Assembly: GCA_018398765.1 (NCBI GenBank)
Contig: JAHBMJ010001173.1
Span: 5,601 to 31,289, forward strand
Origin: Chromera velia
Taxonomy: Eukaryota > Sar > Chromeraceae
DNA: 25,689 nucleotides
Direction of reading: 5' to 3'
Both the position numbers and the translations under genes were made by a program. Shown here one piece after another: positions 1 to 10,050 of this stretch (positions are counted from its first letter, which is position 1; the number at the start of each line of letters is the position of its first letter). The notes below the pieces were generated by a model. The model was not told the DNA's origin, did not search any database, and saw nothing but the letters and a program-made list of their open reading frames with translations.

Positions 1-1350
1 GGGGGGGGGTCTTTGTATGCCATCGAGCCTTTTTTAGGCATTCATCTCAGTGAGGTTTGGTGGACAAGCCGTAAGTACTCAATCTTGATCCCTATAGTTG
101 CCATATAAAAGCTACCAAATGGTTTTTCCAGATGTCATCTGGTTTTGAAGCATCAGAGGTCCAGAATTTTGAAAAATTGTCTGACTACACAGTATGGTTA
201 GGAGTTACTATCGGCCTCTTTTAGCCAGTAGCGAGTTACCGTCACTTTGGTAACCATGAGATGGTAACCGGCAAACTTGAAGGCATATACCACTACCATG
301 GTACTTCAAAGAAAAACTCTGATAAAAGCAGTTGCTAAACTAGTTGCTAAATCTATTTTAAAGCCTGACCACTTAAGTTATTAGCAGTTTAAAGCGCTGA
401 AATGATCATATTCAAATAATATATGTTATACATATAGTGATATATACTAGTTAGAGACTTACAGTTCACTGAGTTCAGTTATAAAATGATGAACATTGAA
501 CTTTACTAGAATGAACTTTTAATGAATGCCAAAAATATGATTTTTACTAGTTTAAAATTGGTTTTGTAGGTCAAGTTTGACTCAGAATATGGCAAAATCT
601 GCCTGTTTTTAGCTACTACCACTACCATTAGAACACTATTACCGTAACTATAAAATTGGTAACCGGGCGGCCTAGCAGCCGCCTAGTAACCGTCTTACTT
701 TCGTTACTCTTAACCATACTATGTATGTCTGACATTTTTATTCCCCCTCCACGATTCCCTCATCCGGCCCCCCCCTTGACAAGTCTCCTCTGATGCCCCG
801 AATTGATTGTCGGCTTGATTGTCTAGGGCGGCTTGATTGTCTGGGTTCGCCCCGAATTGAAGGAGGACTGGGTAACCGGGATATCCTCGAAGGACTATTC
901 GGTGGAAATAAGTAACTTCAAATAACAAGCCGATTGAGGACTATACGTCCTCCTTTCTCATGTATCATAGGAAAGATAATCCAATGTCTGTGCACTTTGC
1001 CGTTTAATCATTAAATTACATTGAACAAACCTGTTGCAGATGTGTATTGATCGCATAATTTTTGCATAATGGTTCAAATTTGGGTTTTTAACAAGTTTTT
1101 AACAAGTTTTTAACTTAAGTTTTAGTGGTTGTTCAATATGATTTTAGACTCTAAACAGTAAAAAAGTTAGTGTCAAAACATTTTTTTTTTAAGAAAAAGA
1201 TTTGTTGCCGAAGCGAGAAGGTTTGGGGGGGGGGGGTCTTGCGTGCCATTGGCACTCAAATGAATTTTTACATGGCCCCGAGCCAAATGATTCACTTTCA
1301 GCCAGTCGGCGGTCAGCTCAGTCCTAGGCTTAGTCGACTTAAATTAATGA
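1..1350. other. AT-rich intergenic DNA, no gene recognised
   Basis: I find no exon with coherent codon structure or a recognisable motif on either strand. Visible features are recurring short words (GGTAACC and ACTACCACTACC around 190-300 and 600-700), a short imperfect tandem of GGCTTGATTGTCT with two copies of GCCCCGAATTGA at about 795-865, and G homopolymers at 1-9 and about 1227-1237, each followed by a GTCTT word. The base composition and repeats suggest decayed mobile DNA, but no transposase or reverse transcriptase fragment is readable. Confidence 0.5.
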
Positions 1351-1452
1351 AATGGTTACGATGATCAACAAAAAAGCTACCATAACCTACCAACCACATT
1401 TTTTTATAGATATAAACAATAAAAATTGATTAAACAACACTCAGTGACGCAG
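1351..1452 (+). repeat. Dispersed repeat A, copy 1
   Basis: About 100 bp that recurs at 7887-7989 in the same orientation with only scattered substitutions. Both copies share the core GATCAACAAAAAAGCTACCA, then a CCACATTTTTTTA run, an AACAATAAAAA stretch and an ending near AACACT..G.GACGC. It abuts dispersed repeat B here, whereas the second copies of A and B are separated and in reversed order, so A and B are independent repeat units. Family unknown. Confidence 0.75.
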
Positions 1453-1555
1453 CCAGGAAGGTCTGGCGTGCGTGTATGCGCTTTTCCTGGATGCCGCATG
1501 TCGAATGCTCAGCATTGGGGCAGGGGGCCATACAATCCTCCAGACATTAATCCTC
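1452..1555 (+). repeat. Dispersed repeat B, copy 1 (hairpin-bearing)
   Basis: About 100 bp that recurs at 7333-7430. Shared words are GCCGCATGTCG, GCATTGGGGC and GACATTAATCCT. The first 45 bases can form a stem, CCAGGAA pairing with TTCCTGG. In the other copy the stem is CAGGGA pairing with TCCCTG, so both arms differ in a matched way. The element could be a short interspersed element or a small structured RNA. I see no tRNA-type box A/B that I would defend. Confidence 0.7.
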
Positions 1556-1703
1556 CTTAGAGTATCTTATGATTCCTATCATATCCTATAGCATTTCAAT
1601 TGAATTATTTGGTTATATATAACTCTATCAATCCCATGATTGCCCTCCTTTAGTTTTTGTTGCCCCCCACAGGTCCCGCCGGGTGTGTGTGGGGGAGAAG
1701 AAG

Positions 1704-2456
1704 ACTACGCATGTGGGCGGCGGCCCCGGCATCAATACCCCTCCCCCGGCGCCGCATTGCCAACTTATTCCTGACCAGATTCCTGATGTTGCCGAATAGT
1801 TGGCTACGTATCAAAATAGCACATACAACTCTCTTTACTGATTGTCCTCATCATAAAAGCACGTTTAAACCGTTCAGAAAGGTGCACTGGATGTGTAGAT
1901 ATCTGATTTTGTCGTCTTCAAGGTAAGGAGAAGTGGTCAGACCCTTTTTTTCCCGATGTCCGAAGGAGACGGTGAGCGTTTTGTGCCGCCCGATCCCCCC
2001 TTAACAGAAGCTAGAGGTGGTACTGGTACTGACGGATCACATAGATATCCCAGAGAGCCCCTATCTGCTGCACCCCAGACAGATGGCCTGGCATCAAACC
2101 CTTTTAAGACAGATAGCCCGGTATCTTCTAAATTGACCCTTTTAGTGCTTTCACTAAGAAGGTTTCGGAAGAGAGAAGAGTCGCGACTTCTCCAAACCGC
2201 TTTACTTTTGCAAAAGCCTTCTCGGTCATCCTATCAAAACAAACTCAAAAAAGAGATCTTTTTCTGCAGAGAAGCTTTCTTTCTAGAAAAAAAAGCACTG
2301 TTGAGGTCAGGACACTTCTTTAATACTACTTTGATGGACTCAGACTGGTTCTGCTGAGAGACTGGTGTGATCAGAAATAAGTTCCCCAGCCGGCGCCCCC
2401 GCCCAGGAGGGGGGGGGGGGGGTATTCGTGCTGGGGCCACCGCCCGTATGCGTAGG
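1704..2456. repeat. Fold-back (inverted-repeat) element 1, MITE-like
   Basis: The left arm (1704-1786) and the reverse complement of the right arm (2366-2456) match over roughly 80-90 bp. Shared order: CTACGCAT, GGGCGG.GGCCCC, AATACCCC, a C-rich run, GGCGCCG, AACTTATT, CTGA. The arms are GC-rich while the interior is of mixed composition. A 133-codon open frame on the plus strand (1956-2357) lies between them but has no recognisable domain and ends in the right arm's edge, so I do not call it a gene. The structure fits a non-autonomous DNA transposon or other fold-back element. Exact ends and target-site duplication were not established. Confidence 0.6.
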
Positions 2457-2838
2457 AAGACCGCTGAGGTGGTGGTCTTTTGCATGATGCAGGTTTTATC
2501 TTCTTCAAGCCTATTAAATGCCCCAGTAGGCCCTAGGTCGAAGGATTGAATCTATACAGGAAATACTAGGTTGGCCAGAGCCTATACGGCTCACCGGCTT
2601 TAACCGCATACATCATCATCATCAATCAATCAATCAATATTTTCTATATCTATTAAAGAAACTTCTGAAAAAGATTGATCTAGAGATTGATCGATCTTTA
2701 AATTTTTAGTTGAAATCCTTTTCTGTAGATTACTCTTCTATTGTTGTATGCCACGGTTGGCCCCTAGGTTGGCCCAGAAAAATAGGCCAGAATGAAGCAG
2801 AAGCAGCGTGACCGCCGTTACCGCGCCACGGCTCTGGC
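2457..2838. other. Intergenic, AT-rich with (CAAT)n
   Basis: Holds a CATCATCATC then CAATCAATCAATCAAT microsatellite at about 2608-2638 and two GGTTGGCC words (about 2570 and 2755-2775). The same CAAT microsatellite type recurs near 7673 and 7775. Nothing coding recognised. Confidence 0.4.
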
Positions 2839-3255
2839 ATGTCCGCATTTCGGGTTCGCGTACGGCTGAGGGCCACGGCATTTGCCCTAGCTGCCCGCAC
2901 TGCACAGATCGATATTTTCAGCAGCAGTTTCAGTCTGAGTGTCCTGAATGTATCCTCGCTGTTCTATGGAGTGGCCTTTCCTGGGAACTCAGCCAGAGTT
3001 CAAATCAATGTTTTTCATTCGGCGGAGAAGGGCGAAGACTTTTCATGCCTTTCGAGCTGTCTGCAGTGTCTTCATGTTCAGCCGTCTTCCCCCTCTTCAC
3101 ATGTGCACTTTCCGAAACGTCCCCCCCTGACCCCAGGCCTGAGGCATCTGCTGACACAGGAGATCCCTCCTCTTCTGCTTCTGCCTCCCCCCCTCGCTTG
3201 CTGTGACTGCTTGACGAGACAGGCAGCGAACCATCTGCAAAAACGGCAAAATTAA
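2839..3255 (+). other. Open frame of unknown status, 138 codons
   Basis: The longest of three overlapping plus-strand frames in a GC-richer stretch directly downstream of the AT-rich block. The product would be Ser/Leu-rich with several Cys residues and a Pro/Leu-rich tail. There is no recognisable domain, and two other frames are also open through part of the interval, which argues that composition rather than selection keeps it open. It lies 80 bp beyond the 3' end of the convergent HAD-like gene. It could be a terminal exon of an unrecognised gene, but I consider non-coding at least as likely. Confidence 0.2.
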
Positions 3256-3335
3256 AACAAATTTGATTGATTCTTCTTACGCATGTGATTCATACACGAA
3301 ATGAACACTTCAAACAACAGACAAGAAGTTCGACC

Positions 3336-5407
3336 TCAAATAAAAGCGACTTTCTTTTTCTTCTTCCTCGCTTCCACTTGATCTGCAAAAGCATGTTGCC
3401 CACCTCCTGCTTGAGCCTCTTCTGCCAATCGCTGCCGTGCTGCTTCGTATTCACTCAGCGAAAGGTCCTCGAAAGACCCCAGCACCTCTCCCGCTGCCTG
3501 CTGAGGGTCTCGGAGAAAAGCCTCGATCCTGTCAACTTGCGACGGCGTCAGACCCTGCGATCCTATCGGTGAAATGATCACAGATTTCGGCCGCTGGTTC
3601 ATCCACTCGCGAGCGAGTTTGTGGTTCCCGATATAGTCCTCAAGCCAAAGCAAAGGAGTCTCCGCTGCCCATTCAAAGAGATGTACGGCGCTTTTTCCGA
3701 AGGGCGCAAGGTGAAAGTCCTCAAGAGGCGGGGTCAGCTGAGGCGCAAGGAAAGCCTTATCCGAGATGCTCCACCTGCAAAGAAAAACACAGGGCGGGCT
3801 GTTTGCCAATCTTCACATGCAGCGAGTTGAGCGAGGTCATATCGCATGCGTGACATCACAACAGGGGCGCGAAAACCACCTGAACCCCCTTTGAGTATGT
3901 GCACAAAATGTGGTGAGTTCTATCAAAAGCAAACGGGGTCTACAACCGATGGCAGTCCGAAAGTGCGTCATCACCAACGCTTTTGTCACCTTTCACTTTC
4001 ACCGCACTGGCAAGACTGTACAAATATTCTTCACATTGTTTCGATTGCTGGGCCGAAGTCGCCGAACTGTGGCTTGAACAGTGGCCGCATGATCTCATGA
4101 ACAGGAGTCACATCTAACATCAAAACATCCACTGTAACTTACATCAAAACATACAGCATGAAAACCTTTGCTTGGCTGAACAGCGGCCGCCTCCTATATT
4201 TTTCGACTCGTAATGGGCCGAGTCACTTGCGCTCACGACACGAAATGCGGAAATGATCTTGTGGGAATCCGGGATTCCACGGGTATTGAAGACAAGAAAG
4301 GACAAACCGCTCCATGTTGATATGGCATGACAACTTCACAAAGGATGACCTACCCTGTAAGCCACATGACGTTGCACAGGTCGTCACGAACCGAGCTGTT
4401 GATTTTTCTGATGACTGACGGAGAGTACTTGATGGCAGCCAGGCACGCGGAGGGACCTGCATAGTTTTGAACATCCCGGAAAGTCATGTCCGACCACAGG
4501 TTCCTCACCTGCATGCAATCAAATGCACAAAAGTAATCAAACTACTGAAATTTTAAACTGCGTCGAGTCAAAGTCCAAACGCGGATTCCTCCGCTGCATG
4601 CACGGAGAAACCAGATCGAAAGAGTGGAGGGGGAGCGTTCCATCTGAAGATCATCCAGCGTCCTCACCTTCTCCTCGTCTGTGGGCATATCTGTGCACCG
4701 CCAGTTGGTGTTGATCACCCATCCATGTCCAACAGAAGCACCGGCTTGGAGGGGCACTCCTGTCGCCATCGCTCCAGCGCGGCCTTTCCCTCATTGACTG
4801 CGGCCTCTCTCTTTATCCAAAGATCCTCAACAGTCAGCTGAGTGTCCAACTCCCTCTGCCCGTCGGATAGTCCCACCCGACGCCGGTATGCTTTCTGCAG
4901 CTGCCCGACTAATCGAAAGTCTCCGCGCCTCAGCTCCCTCGGATACATTTTGCGAAATTCCTTCACATCGAACTGCCCAACCGAACAGGTGAGAAAGAAG
5001 CTTTCGCTCTTCTTCTCAAGCAGCGTAAACAGCTCTTCGTCCCATGCCTTCGGTCCCAAGACGCGGAGGGCCTGCTCCTTGGTGTATGAAACAAGCAAAC
5101 AATCATCCGGCAGCACACACCAGACGACAGGCTCGTTGTCAGCGTCTAGTCTGAACAGGTCCGACACGAGTGCCCCCCGCTCTTCCACGCTCTAGCTCGG
5201 TACCTTGCTCCTTTGGGGGCACAACCCTCAGATCCTTCGCTTCAAAACGCGCAAGAAACTCGCGAAGGTCTTCATCATCGAGTTTCAACCTGTGGCAGAA
5301 ATCAGACACTGCATGTCTCCTGAGGAGTTAACGGTTTGTACCTCTTCCAGGGAAGGCCACATAGGAATCCCCCCAGGTCCCCTGAAGTCCACCCAAACCT
5401 TTGACAT
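3336..5407 (-). CDS. HAD-like hydrolase with conserved DMDGVIN motif, multi-exon, with two apparent frameshifts
   Basis: Minus-strand exons 5289-4668, 4508-4354 and 3774-3339 (stop 3336-3338) join with canonical sites (donors gtgagg and gtaggt, acceptors CAG) and matching phases. The joined product carries HAD superfamily landmarks: motif I DMDGVIN, motif II in MWLTGW, a Lys before HLFEWA, and an acidic motif IV LLWLEDY. It resembles bacterial 'HAD domain-containing' proteins of unknown substrate. The C-terminus is Lys-rich. Two breaks disturb the large exon: the motif I frame ends at TGA after DMDG and resumes +1 at the GGG run (4718-4720), and the upstream frame switches at a C6 (G6 on the coding strand) run at 5173-5178. 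An upstream coding-like segment starts at ATG 5405-5407 (MSKVWVDFRGPGG) and runs to a gtacaa donor at 5341, but its join to the next exon is out of phase. Homopolymer assembly error or a young pseudogene are both possible. Confidence 0.72.
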
Positions 5408-5822
5408 TGGAAAGTTGGGCTGGGGATGATGGAAACAAATCCCTTGCAAACAGAAAACGTTGATTACCCCCCTCATATGCCTGAACTTGGAGACACCGTC
5501 GTCACGATTCCGATAATCGTGAAGAGAGAGAGCTTCTAGGAGACGGATCTATGGAGACGGCACGAGATCGCACAGAAGCGCCCCGACAGACATAACCATC
5601 AGATGGAAGAACAAACAGGGAAGCAGTCAGGCGCGGAATGAATGCCAGCGACCAGCCACTCGGTTTATCTTCTACATCATACACCCTTCCGCGCGGAGTG
5701 CCGTCGCTGGATGTCGCTGGGGGTAGCGAATGCATGCGTGGTCGGGCTGTTATTAATTATTCATAATTATTAATAAATTGATGGAGGATCATCCATGGGC
5801 CGCGCCGCCCGGCCGCGGGGTG
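5408..5822. other. Upstream region of the HAD-like gene
   Basis: A 77-codon minus-strand open frame at 5502-5735 has no recognisable domain and could be 5' untranslated sequence or an early exon of the HAD-like gene. From about 5750 the composition turns sharply to TATTAATTATTCATAATTATTAATAA, marking the edge of the repeat-rich block, followed by a GC-rich stretch (5795-5822) leading into the second fold-back element. Confidence 0.35.
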
Positions 5823-6283
5823 CGCGGACCCGAGCCGCGGGAGCTGAATCTTAGAATAGGTGCAGCAGTACAAAAGGCCCTTAGAACCAAAAAAAGAATA
5901 TAACACTGAAAATCTTAAAGTACTGTAACAAAATATTCTGTCGTCTTTATTTCTGATCTACATTTCTCTTTCTTCTTACCCAATCATCTCTTTATCTTAT
6001 ATTTCTCCTCCTTTTCACCACTCCCTTCACCACCAATAGTTTAGGGTATAAAAGGATAATCTTTCTTTCTCTATTCTTTGATCTTATTTCTATATTATTC
6101 TTCTGTTCTCTTCTATGCTCTGTACAGTACTTACTGTCTCCCCGCCGTCTCGCCGTCGCGATGCACGCCGACGTGTGCAGCCTCGCGCCTCCGGAATGTG
6201 CGCACAATTTTTTTTTCTTAAGGCACTAACTAATATCTCTTACTGCTGCACCTATTCTAAGATTTAGCCTGGGCGGGTCCGCG
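5823..6283. repeat. Fold-back (inverted-repeat) element 2
   Basis: 5823-5870 and the reverse complement of 6241-6283 share CGCGGACCCG at the outside and a 23-base perfect match (5848-5870 with 6241-6263; core TTAGAATAGGTGCAGCAGTA) at the inside, with a small length difference between. The roughly 370-bp interior is AT/pyrimidine-rich and has no coding frame I can support. GC-rich flanks on both sides are also partly similar in inverse orientation, so the real arms may extend outward. It resembles a MITE or fold-back transposon. It is unrelated in sequence to element 1. Confidence 0.6.
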
Positions 6284-7332
6284 TGGTGCAACGCTGCTAA
6301 CGCCTCCACTGAAACCCCGGCCCTCGCGGCCGGCCGGTGTGGGCACACCTCGCGGAACGCAGCAGGAGAACACCGCCGCGGATCCCTTATACAGGGTGGG
6401 GTATACGCAAGAATACGTAAGGGGGGTCGAAGCCCCTGCAGGCCGACGGGATGCGGCAGGCTGGTCGGGTGACGGGCAGCGAGGAGCAGGCGATTACAAC
6501 TGGCGTGCTGATGCAATAGCACTGGTTTATACTTTTTGTATCATCTTATTATATATATAACCGACGGCTCTCTGTTTGGTTTCTTACGTCTGCTCTCATT
6601 TAACCCTCAAGGCGAAAGCAGTGCTCTGTCTATTGAATATAGTGACCACAAACTCTGTGTACATAATTCTTGTATTCAGTGTGTTGATGACTTTATGCAT
6701 AGACTTTCTTTATATACTAAGTGGCTGGATAAAAGAGAATTCCTGCACTGCCTGGCTGAGCTGGAATCTATTAATTCAAATGATTATAACTGCCCACTCC
6801 CCGATGCAAGTACATCTGAACTCTTCATCCATAATGTTATTCGATCGCTTCTACACTTGCATCTGGTCTGTCTCTTTGACGTCTGCCTCCCTATTCTAGA
6901 AAGTGATTAACTGATCAACTCCACCGGTGACTTAACAAACAACAACCATGTATGTATGTGCCGCCCGGGAGCTAAGCGCTCCAACTGGGATTAGACATCC
7001 TCTAACTAACTAACTATAATCATATAAACATATATTCTCATCGTACTACATCGTACAATAATACGTCATCTATACCTGTTAATTATTAAAACATATAAGA
7101 AGTGATTAAAATATGAAAGAAATTCAATATTAAAATGAATGATTGTTCTATCATTTGAATTTTGAATTGAATTTAAATTAAAACGGGTACAGCTAGTGAG
7201 CCACCACTTAGGTTCTGGCCAATACTGGCCAACCCTAGGGCTAACCAGAGGGTATGACATGCAAATGATGCCGCGTGTGCTTTTTCTTTAATTGTAAACC
7301 GTTTACGGCACAGGCTAGACCTGTGCGGGCCG
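6284..7332. other. Non-genic AT-rich stretch
   Basis: Two overlapping plus-strand frames (about 6536-6910) are open for 107-124 codons but show no domain and overlap each other, so I do not treat them as genes. Near 6390-6430 there is a GGGTGGGGTATACGCAAGAATACG segment in a GC-rich patch. 7000-7180 is strongly AT-rich. Nothing else recognised. Confidence 0.4.
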
Positions 7333-7430
7333 GCCAGGGAGGTCTGATGCATCTAGGCGCTTTCCCTGAAAGCCGCATGTCGGACATTCGGCATTGGGGC
7401 GGGAGGCCAATCCTCTGGACATTAATCCTA
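7333..7430 (+). repeat. Dispersed repeat B, copy 2
   Basis: Second copy of the unit at 1452-1555, same orientation. It conserves GCCGCATGTCG, GCATTGGGGC and GACATTAATCCTA. The 5' hairpin is preserved through paired changes (CAGGGA with TCCCTG here, against CAGGAA with TTCCTG in copy 1). Confidence 0.7.
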
Positions 7431-7886
7431 TCCTAATCCTATTAACCTAGTAGATTGGCTCCTTCACACATGACAACACTATTATCATTATACCGCATTG
7501 TACGTAAGATTATTGTGTTTTATTCGTTTACAAGAGGACGTCAGGTTTAATTCCCAGCTTTAACTAGAGGATTAGAATAGTCAAAACTGCCGTTTGCGGG
7601 GACGACCTCTATAAGACAAAACGGCGACAGTGCTCTAAGGCACCACTAATCACTTATTACTTAACTGACTAGCAATCAATCAATCAATCAATCAATATAA
7701 AATTTTGTAGACTATAACTTTCCCCTATAGGGTTTTATCAATATAATTTAAGAACTTCGCCCTAGGGCGGAACATATCAATCAATCAATCAAATCAATCA
7801 ACTTCAAGGTCCCATTATAGCGGCGGAACACGGAGAAACGGCGAAGGAAGCAGTGCCAAAGCGGTGCTCAGAGTGTTGCATTAGCA
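7431..7886. other. Non-genic stretch with (CAAT)n microsatellites
   Basis: Contains CAAT/AATC tetranucleotide runs at about 7673-7697 and 7775-7800, and two CCTATAGGG/CCCTAGGGC palindromic words between them. No coding signal recognised. Confidence 0.4.
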
Positions 7887-7989
7887 TTTGGTCACGACGA
7901 TCAACAAAAAAGCTACCATAACCTACTAACCACATTTTTTTACAGATATGAACAATAAAAAAATGATTGAACAACACTGAGCGACGCGG
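7887..7989 (+). repeat. Dispersed repeat A, copy 2
   Basis: Second copy of the unit at 1351-1452, same orientation, with the shared core GATCAACAAAAAAGCTACCA and the same ending. It is about 450 bp downstream of repeat B copy 2, whereas in copy 1 A lies immediately upstream of B. Confidence 0.75.
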
Positions 7990-8007
7990 GTAAAACATTG
8001 ACGGTAA

Positions 8008-8039
8008 CATTGTTGAATCAATGTTGATATTCAACAATG
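8008..8039. repeat. Short perfect inverted repeat
   Basis: CATTGTTGAAT (8008-8018) is the reverse complement of ATTCAACAATG (8029-8039), separated by 10 bases that again contain AATGTTGA. It lies at the edge of repeat A and could be a hairpin or the terminus of a mobile element. Confidence 0.55.
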
Positions 8040-8143
8040 CTATCCGTCATAACATGTCCGATGCAACTAGCTATATGTCCCGGACAGCGTTAGCTAGATG
8101 GGCCTTGGGCAGACACACGTACATGACAAAATGTAGACACAGA

Positions 8144-8183
8144 TACAGACACACACACACACACACACACACACAGAGAGAGA

Positions 8184-8231
<48 letters not shown>

Positions 8232-8352
8232 CAGACAGGCAGACACATACAGATACACATACACGTGCACAGAGAGAGAGAAAGAGAGAGAGAAAGACAG
8301 AGACACAGAGCGAGAGAAAGGCAGACACACACAGAGGCAGACACACACAGAG

Positions 8353-8383
<31 letters not shown>

Positions 8384-8400
8384 TAAACACAGACACAAAG
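8144..8400. repeat. Compound CA/GA/CAGA microsatellite
   Basis: A (CA)n run (8144-8176) passes directly into a (GA)n run (to about 8227), then degenerate CAGA/CACA/GAGA sequence and a CGCGCGCGCG patch (about 8371-8383). Open frames read through it on both strands are low-complexity artefacts. Confidence 0.9.
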
Positions 8401-8490
8401 ACACACAGACACAGACAGACTATATCGTCTTTTCTTCACTTCACTTTTTCCGAATCGCTTCCTTTCTTACAGACAGACAGATAGACAGAC

Positions 8491-8585
8491 AGACTATATG
8501 TTTCTTCTTCTTCTCCCTCCTTTTCTTCATGAACACAACAGACAAAAAGAAAGAAAGAACAAAGACAAGAGAACAGCACCAACAA
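8491..8585 (+). repeat. GACA-associated module, long copy 1
   Basis: About 95 bp starting AGACTATATGTTTCTTCTTC and running through a CTTCATGAACACAACAGAC segment to GAACAGCACCAACA. It recurs nearly identically at 9813-9905, 1.3 kb away in the same orientation, and its first third recurs many times in 9251-9931. Confidence 0.85.
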
Positions 8586-8789
8586 TCAAACAGCGTGGGC
8601 AAGGGGCCCGAAAGGTGAGAGTTAAGCACCCCTTGCCTCTCCACCTCCCGACAGACTTTCACGTGATCACTGGTTTCACACGCTACTCCTCTGCTGCTTC
8701 CACTCAAGACAAGACAGAGAAGAAAAGAAGACAAGACAAGAAAATTCAAAAATTAAAAAAGGAAAAAGAGAAAAGAAAGAAAACTGCAC

Positions 8790-9253
8790 GCGGGGACCGG
8801 CACCGTCATGGTCTTTAGACAGGGGTGGGGGGGTGGGGGGGCGCCCCTGCGGAGGGGGATTCTTCTGATGCTGTGTCTTCGTATCTTGCGGGAGGACTCT
8901 TTCGGCGGTAACGAAACTCTCAAAGTCCCATACCGAAAGAGCGACGGTGCTGGTGGGGCCGAAAACCTTCTCCAGAACCTCTTCTCTCTCTCAGGATTCC
9001 TGTTCTGAAGGGGACGGGTTTTGATGCTCTTGGTCATGCGTGGAAGCTCGGTGGGGGATGTCGCTAGAAGCAGAAGCAGAAGCTGCGGCTGGGGCGGAGA
9101 CGGGGGCTGGCATGGGATCGGGGGCGGCGGCTGCATCTGGCTCTGGCTCGTTCTCTTCTGTGCGGTGCAGCCTTCTTGATTTTCCTGGTGACGACCTTCT
9201 CCAGGGGGGTTGCGTTAATGGTGGGGCTTCAAGGGGAGGGTCCTCGGGGGATA
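8790..9253 (-). pseudogene. Low-complexity coding-like stretch with an in-frame TGA
   Basis: One minus-strand frame reads without other stops across about 150 codons. The upstream half is Pro/Glu/Ala-rich (E-P-E-P-D, then Ala-Ser repeats), followed by THDQEHQNPSPSEQES, a TGA at 8991-8993, then EREEVLEKVFGPTSTVALSV and WDFESFVTAE. The post-TGA segment looks like folded-domain sequence; the rest looks disordered. I do not recognise a family. It is flanked on both sides by GACA/TTCTTC repeats, so it may be an exon stranded between repeat-filled introns, a decayed gene, or a sequencing error in a live one. The alternative frames are also open over parts of this interval, which lowers confidence. 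Confidence 0.3.
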
Positions 9254-9483
9254 GACAGACAGACTATATCGTCTTTTCTTTCCATTTTTCTCCTTCTTCA
9301 TTCTCTTCTGTTCTGACAGACTATATGTTGCAGCCAGCCAGACAGACAGACAGACAAACAGACACACAAACAGGCAGACACAGACAAACAGAAACAGACA
9401 GACAGACAGAACCTTCCTTTCATTCTCTTCTGTTTTCTTCTTGACAGACTATAGTTTTCTTCTTCTTCTTCTCCCTCCTTCTT

Positions 9484-9519
<36 letters not shown>

Positions 9520-9605
9520 CACAAACAGGCAAACACAGACAGACAGAAACAGACAGATAGACAGACTATATGTTTCTTCTTCTCCCTTCTTTTCTTCATA
9601 TAGAC

Positions 9606-9641
<36 letters not shown>

Positions 9642-9665
9642 TGTATGTTTCTTCTTCTTCTCCCT

Positions 9666-9697
<32 letters not shown>

Positions 9698-9735
9698 AAC
9701 AGACAGACAGACTATATGTTTCTTCTTCTTCTCCC

Positions 9736-9773
<38 letters not shown>

Positions 9774-9785
9774 TATATGTTTCAT

Positions 9786-9816
<31 letters not shown>

Positions 9817-9931
9817 TATATGTTTCTTCTTCTCCCTTCTTTTCTTCATGAACACAACAGACAAAAAGAAAGAAAGACCAAAGACAAAAGAACAGCACCA
9901 ACAGACAGACAGACAGACAGACAGACAGAGA
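9251..9931 (+). repeat. (GACA)n array punctuated by a recurring CAGACTATATGTTTCTTCTT module
   Basis: Runs of GACA/CAGA tetranucleotides alternate with CAGACTATATGTTTCTTCTT plus a TCTCCC-type tail. Recognisable module starts fall near 9255, 9315, 9440, 9560, 9636, 9708, 9770 and 9813, with earlier ones at 8420 and 8491. Spacers vary in length, so this is a higher-order minisatellite built on a microsatellite, not a uniform tandem array. The last unit is the long copy that matches 8491-8585. A diverged unit (GACTATACGTTTCTTTCTTT) lies in intron 2 of prmA near 12660. The array occupies most of the interval between the coding-like stretch and the EF-hand gene. Confidence 0.85.
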
Positions 9932-10050
9932 AAGAGGGAGCTACAGACTCTGCTAAATAGAGTCTCAGAGAGACAGATACTGAAGACGAACGGTCAACCG
10001 GTTGGCTTTAAAGCGAGACCTTCTTCGACTGATCTTTTGTCTCAGTCAGA

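Noticed and set aside
6536-6910. Two overlapping plus-strand frames (107 and 124 codons)
   Set aside because: AT-rich context, mutual overlap and no domain; chance openness is more likely.
8071-8439. Long open frames on both strands encoding Cys-Val, Ser-Leu or Arg-Glu repeats
   Set aside because: They are translations of CA/GA microsatellites with no independent coding evidence.
8991-8993. TGA as a reassigned Trp or selenocysteine codon
   Set aside because: prmA ends naturally at TGA in this window and its other Trp codons are TGG; no SECIS-like element was seen. A single TGA in an uncertain frame does not support recoding.
9482-9931. Regular repeat-spacer look that could suggest a CRISPR array
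   Set aside because: The repeats are GACA tetranucleotides of varying length, the 'spacers' are copies of one module, and the surrounding genes are spliced eukaryotic ones.
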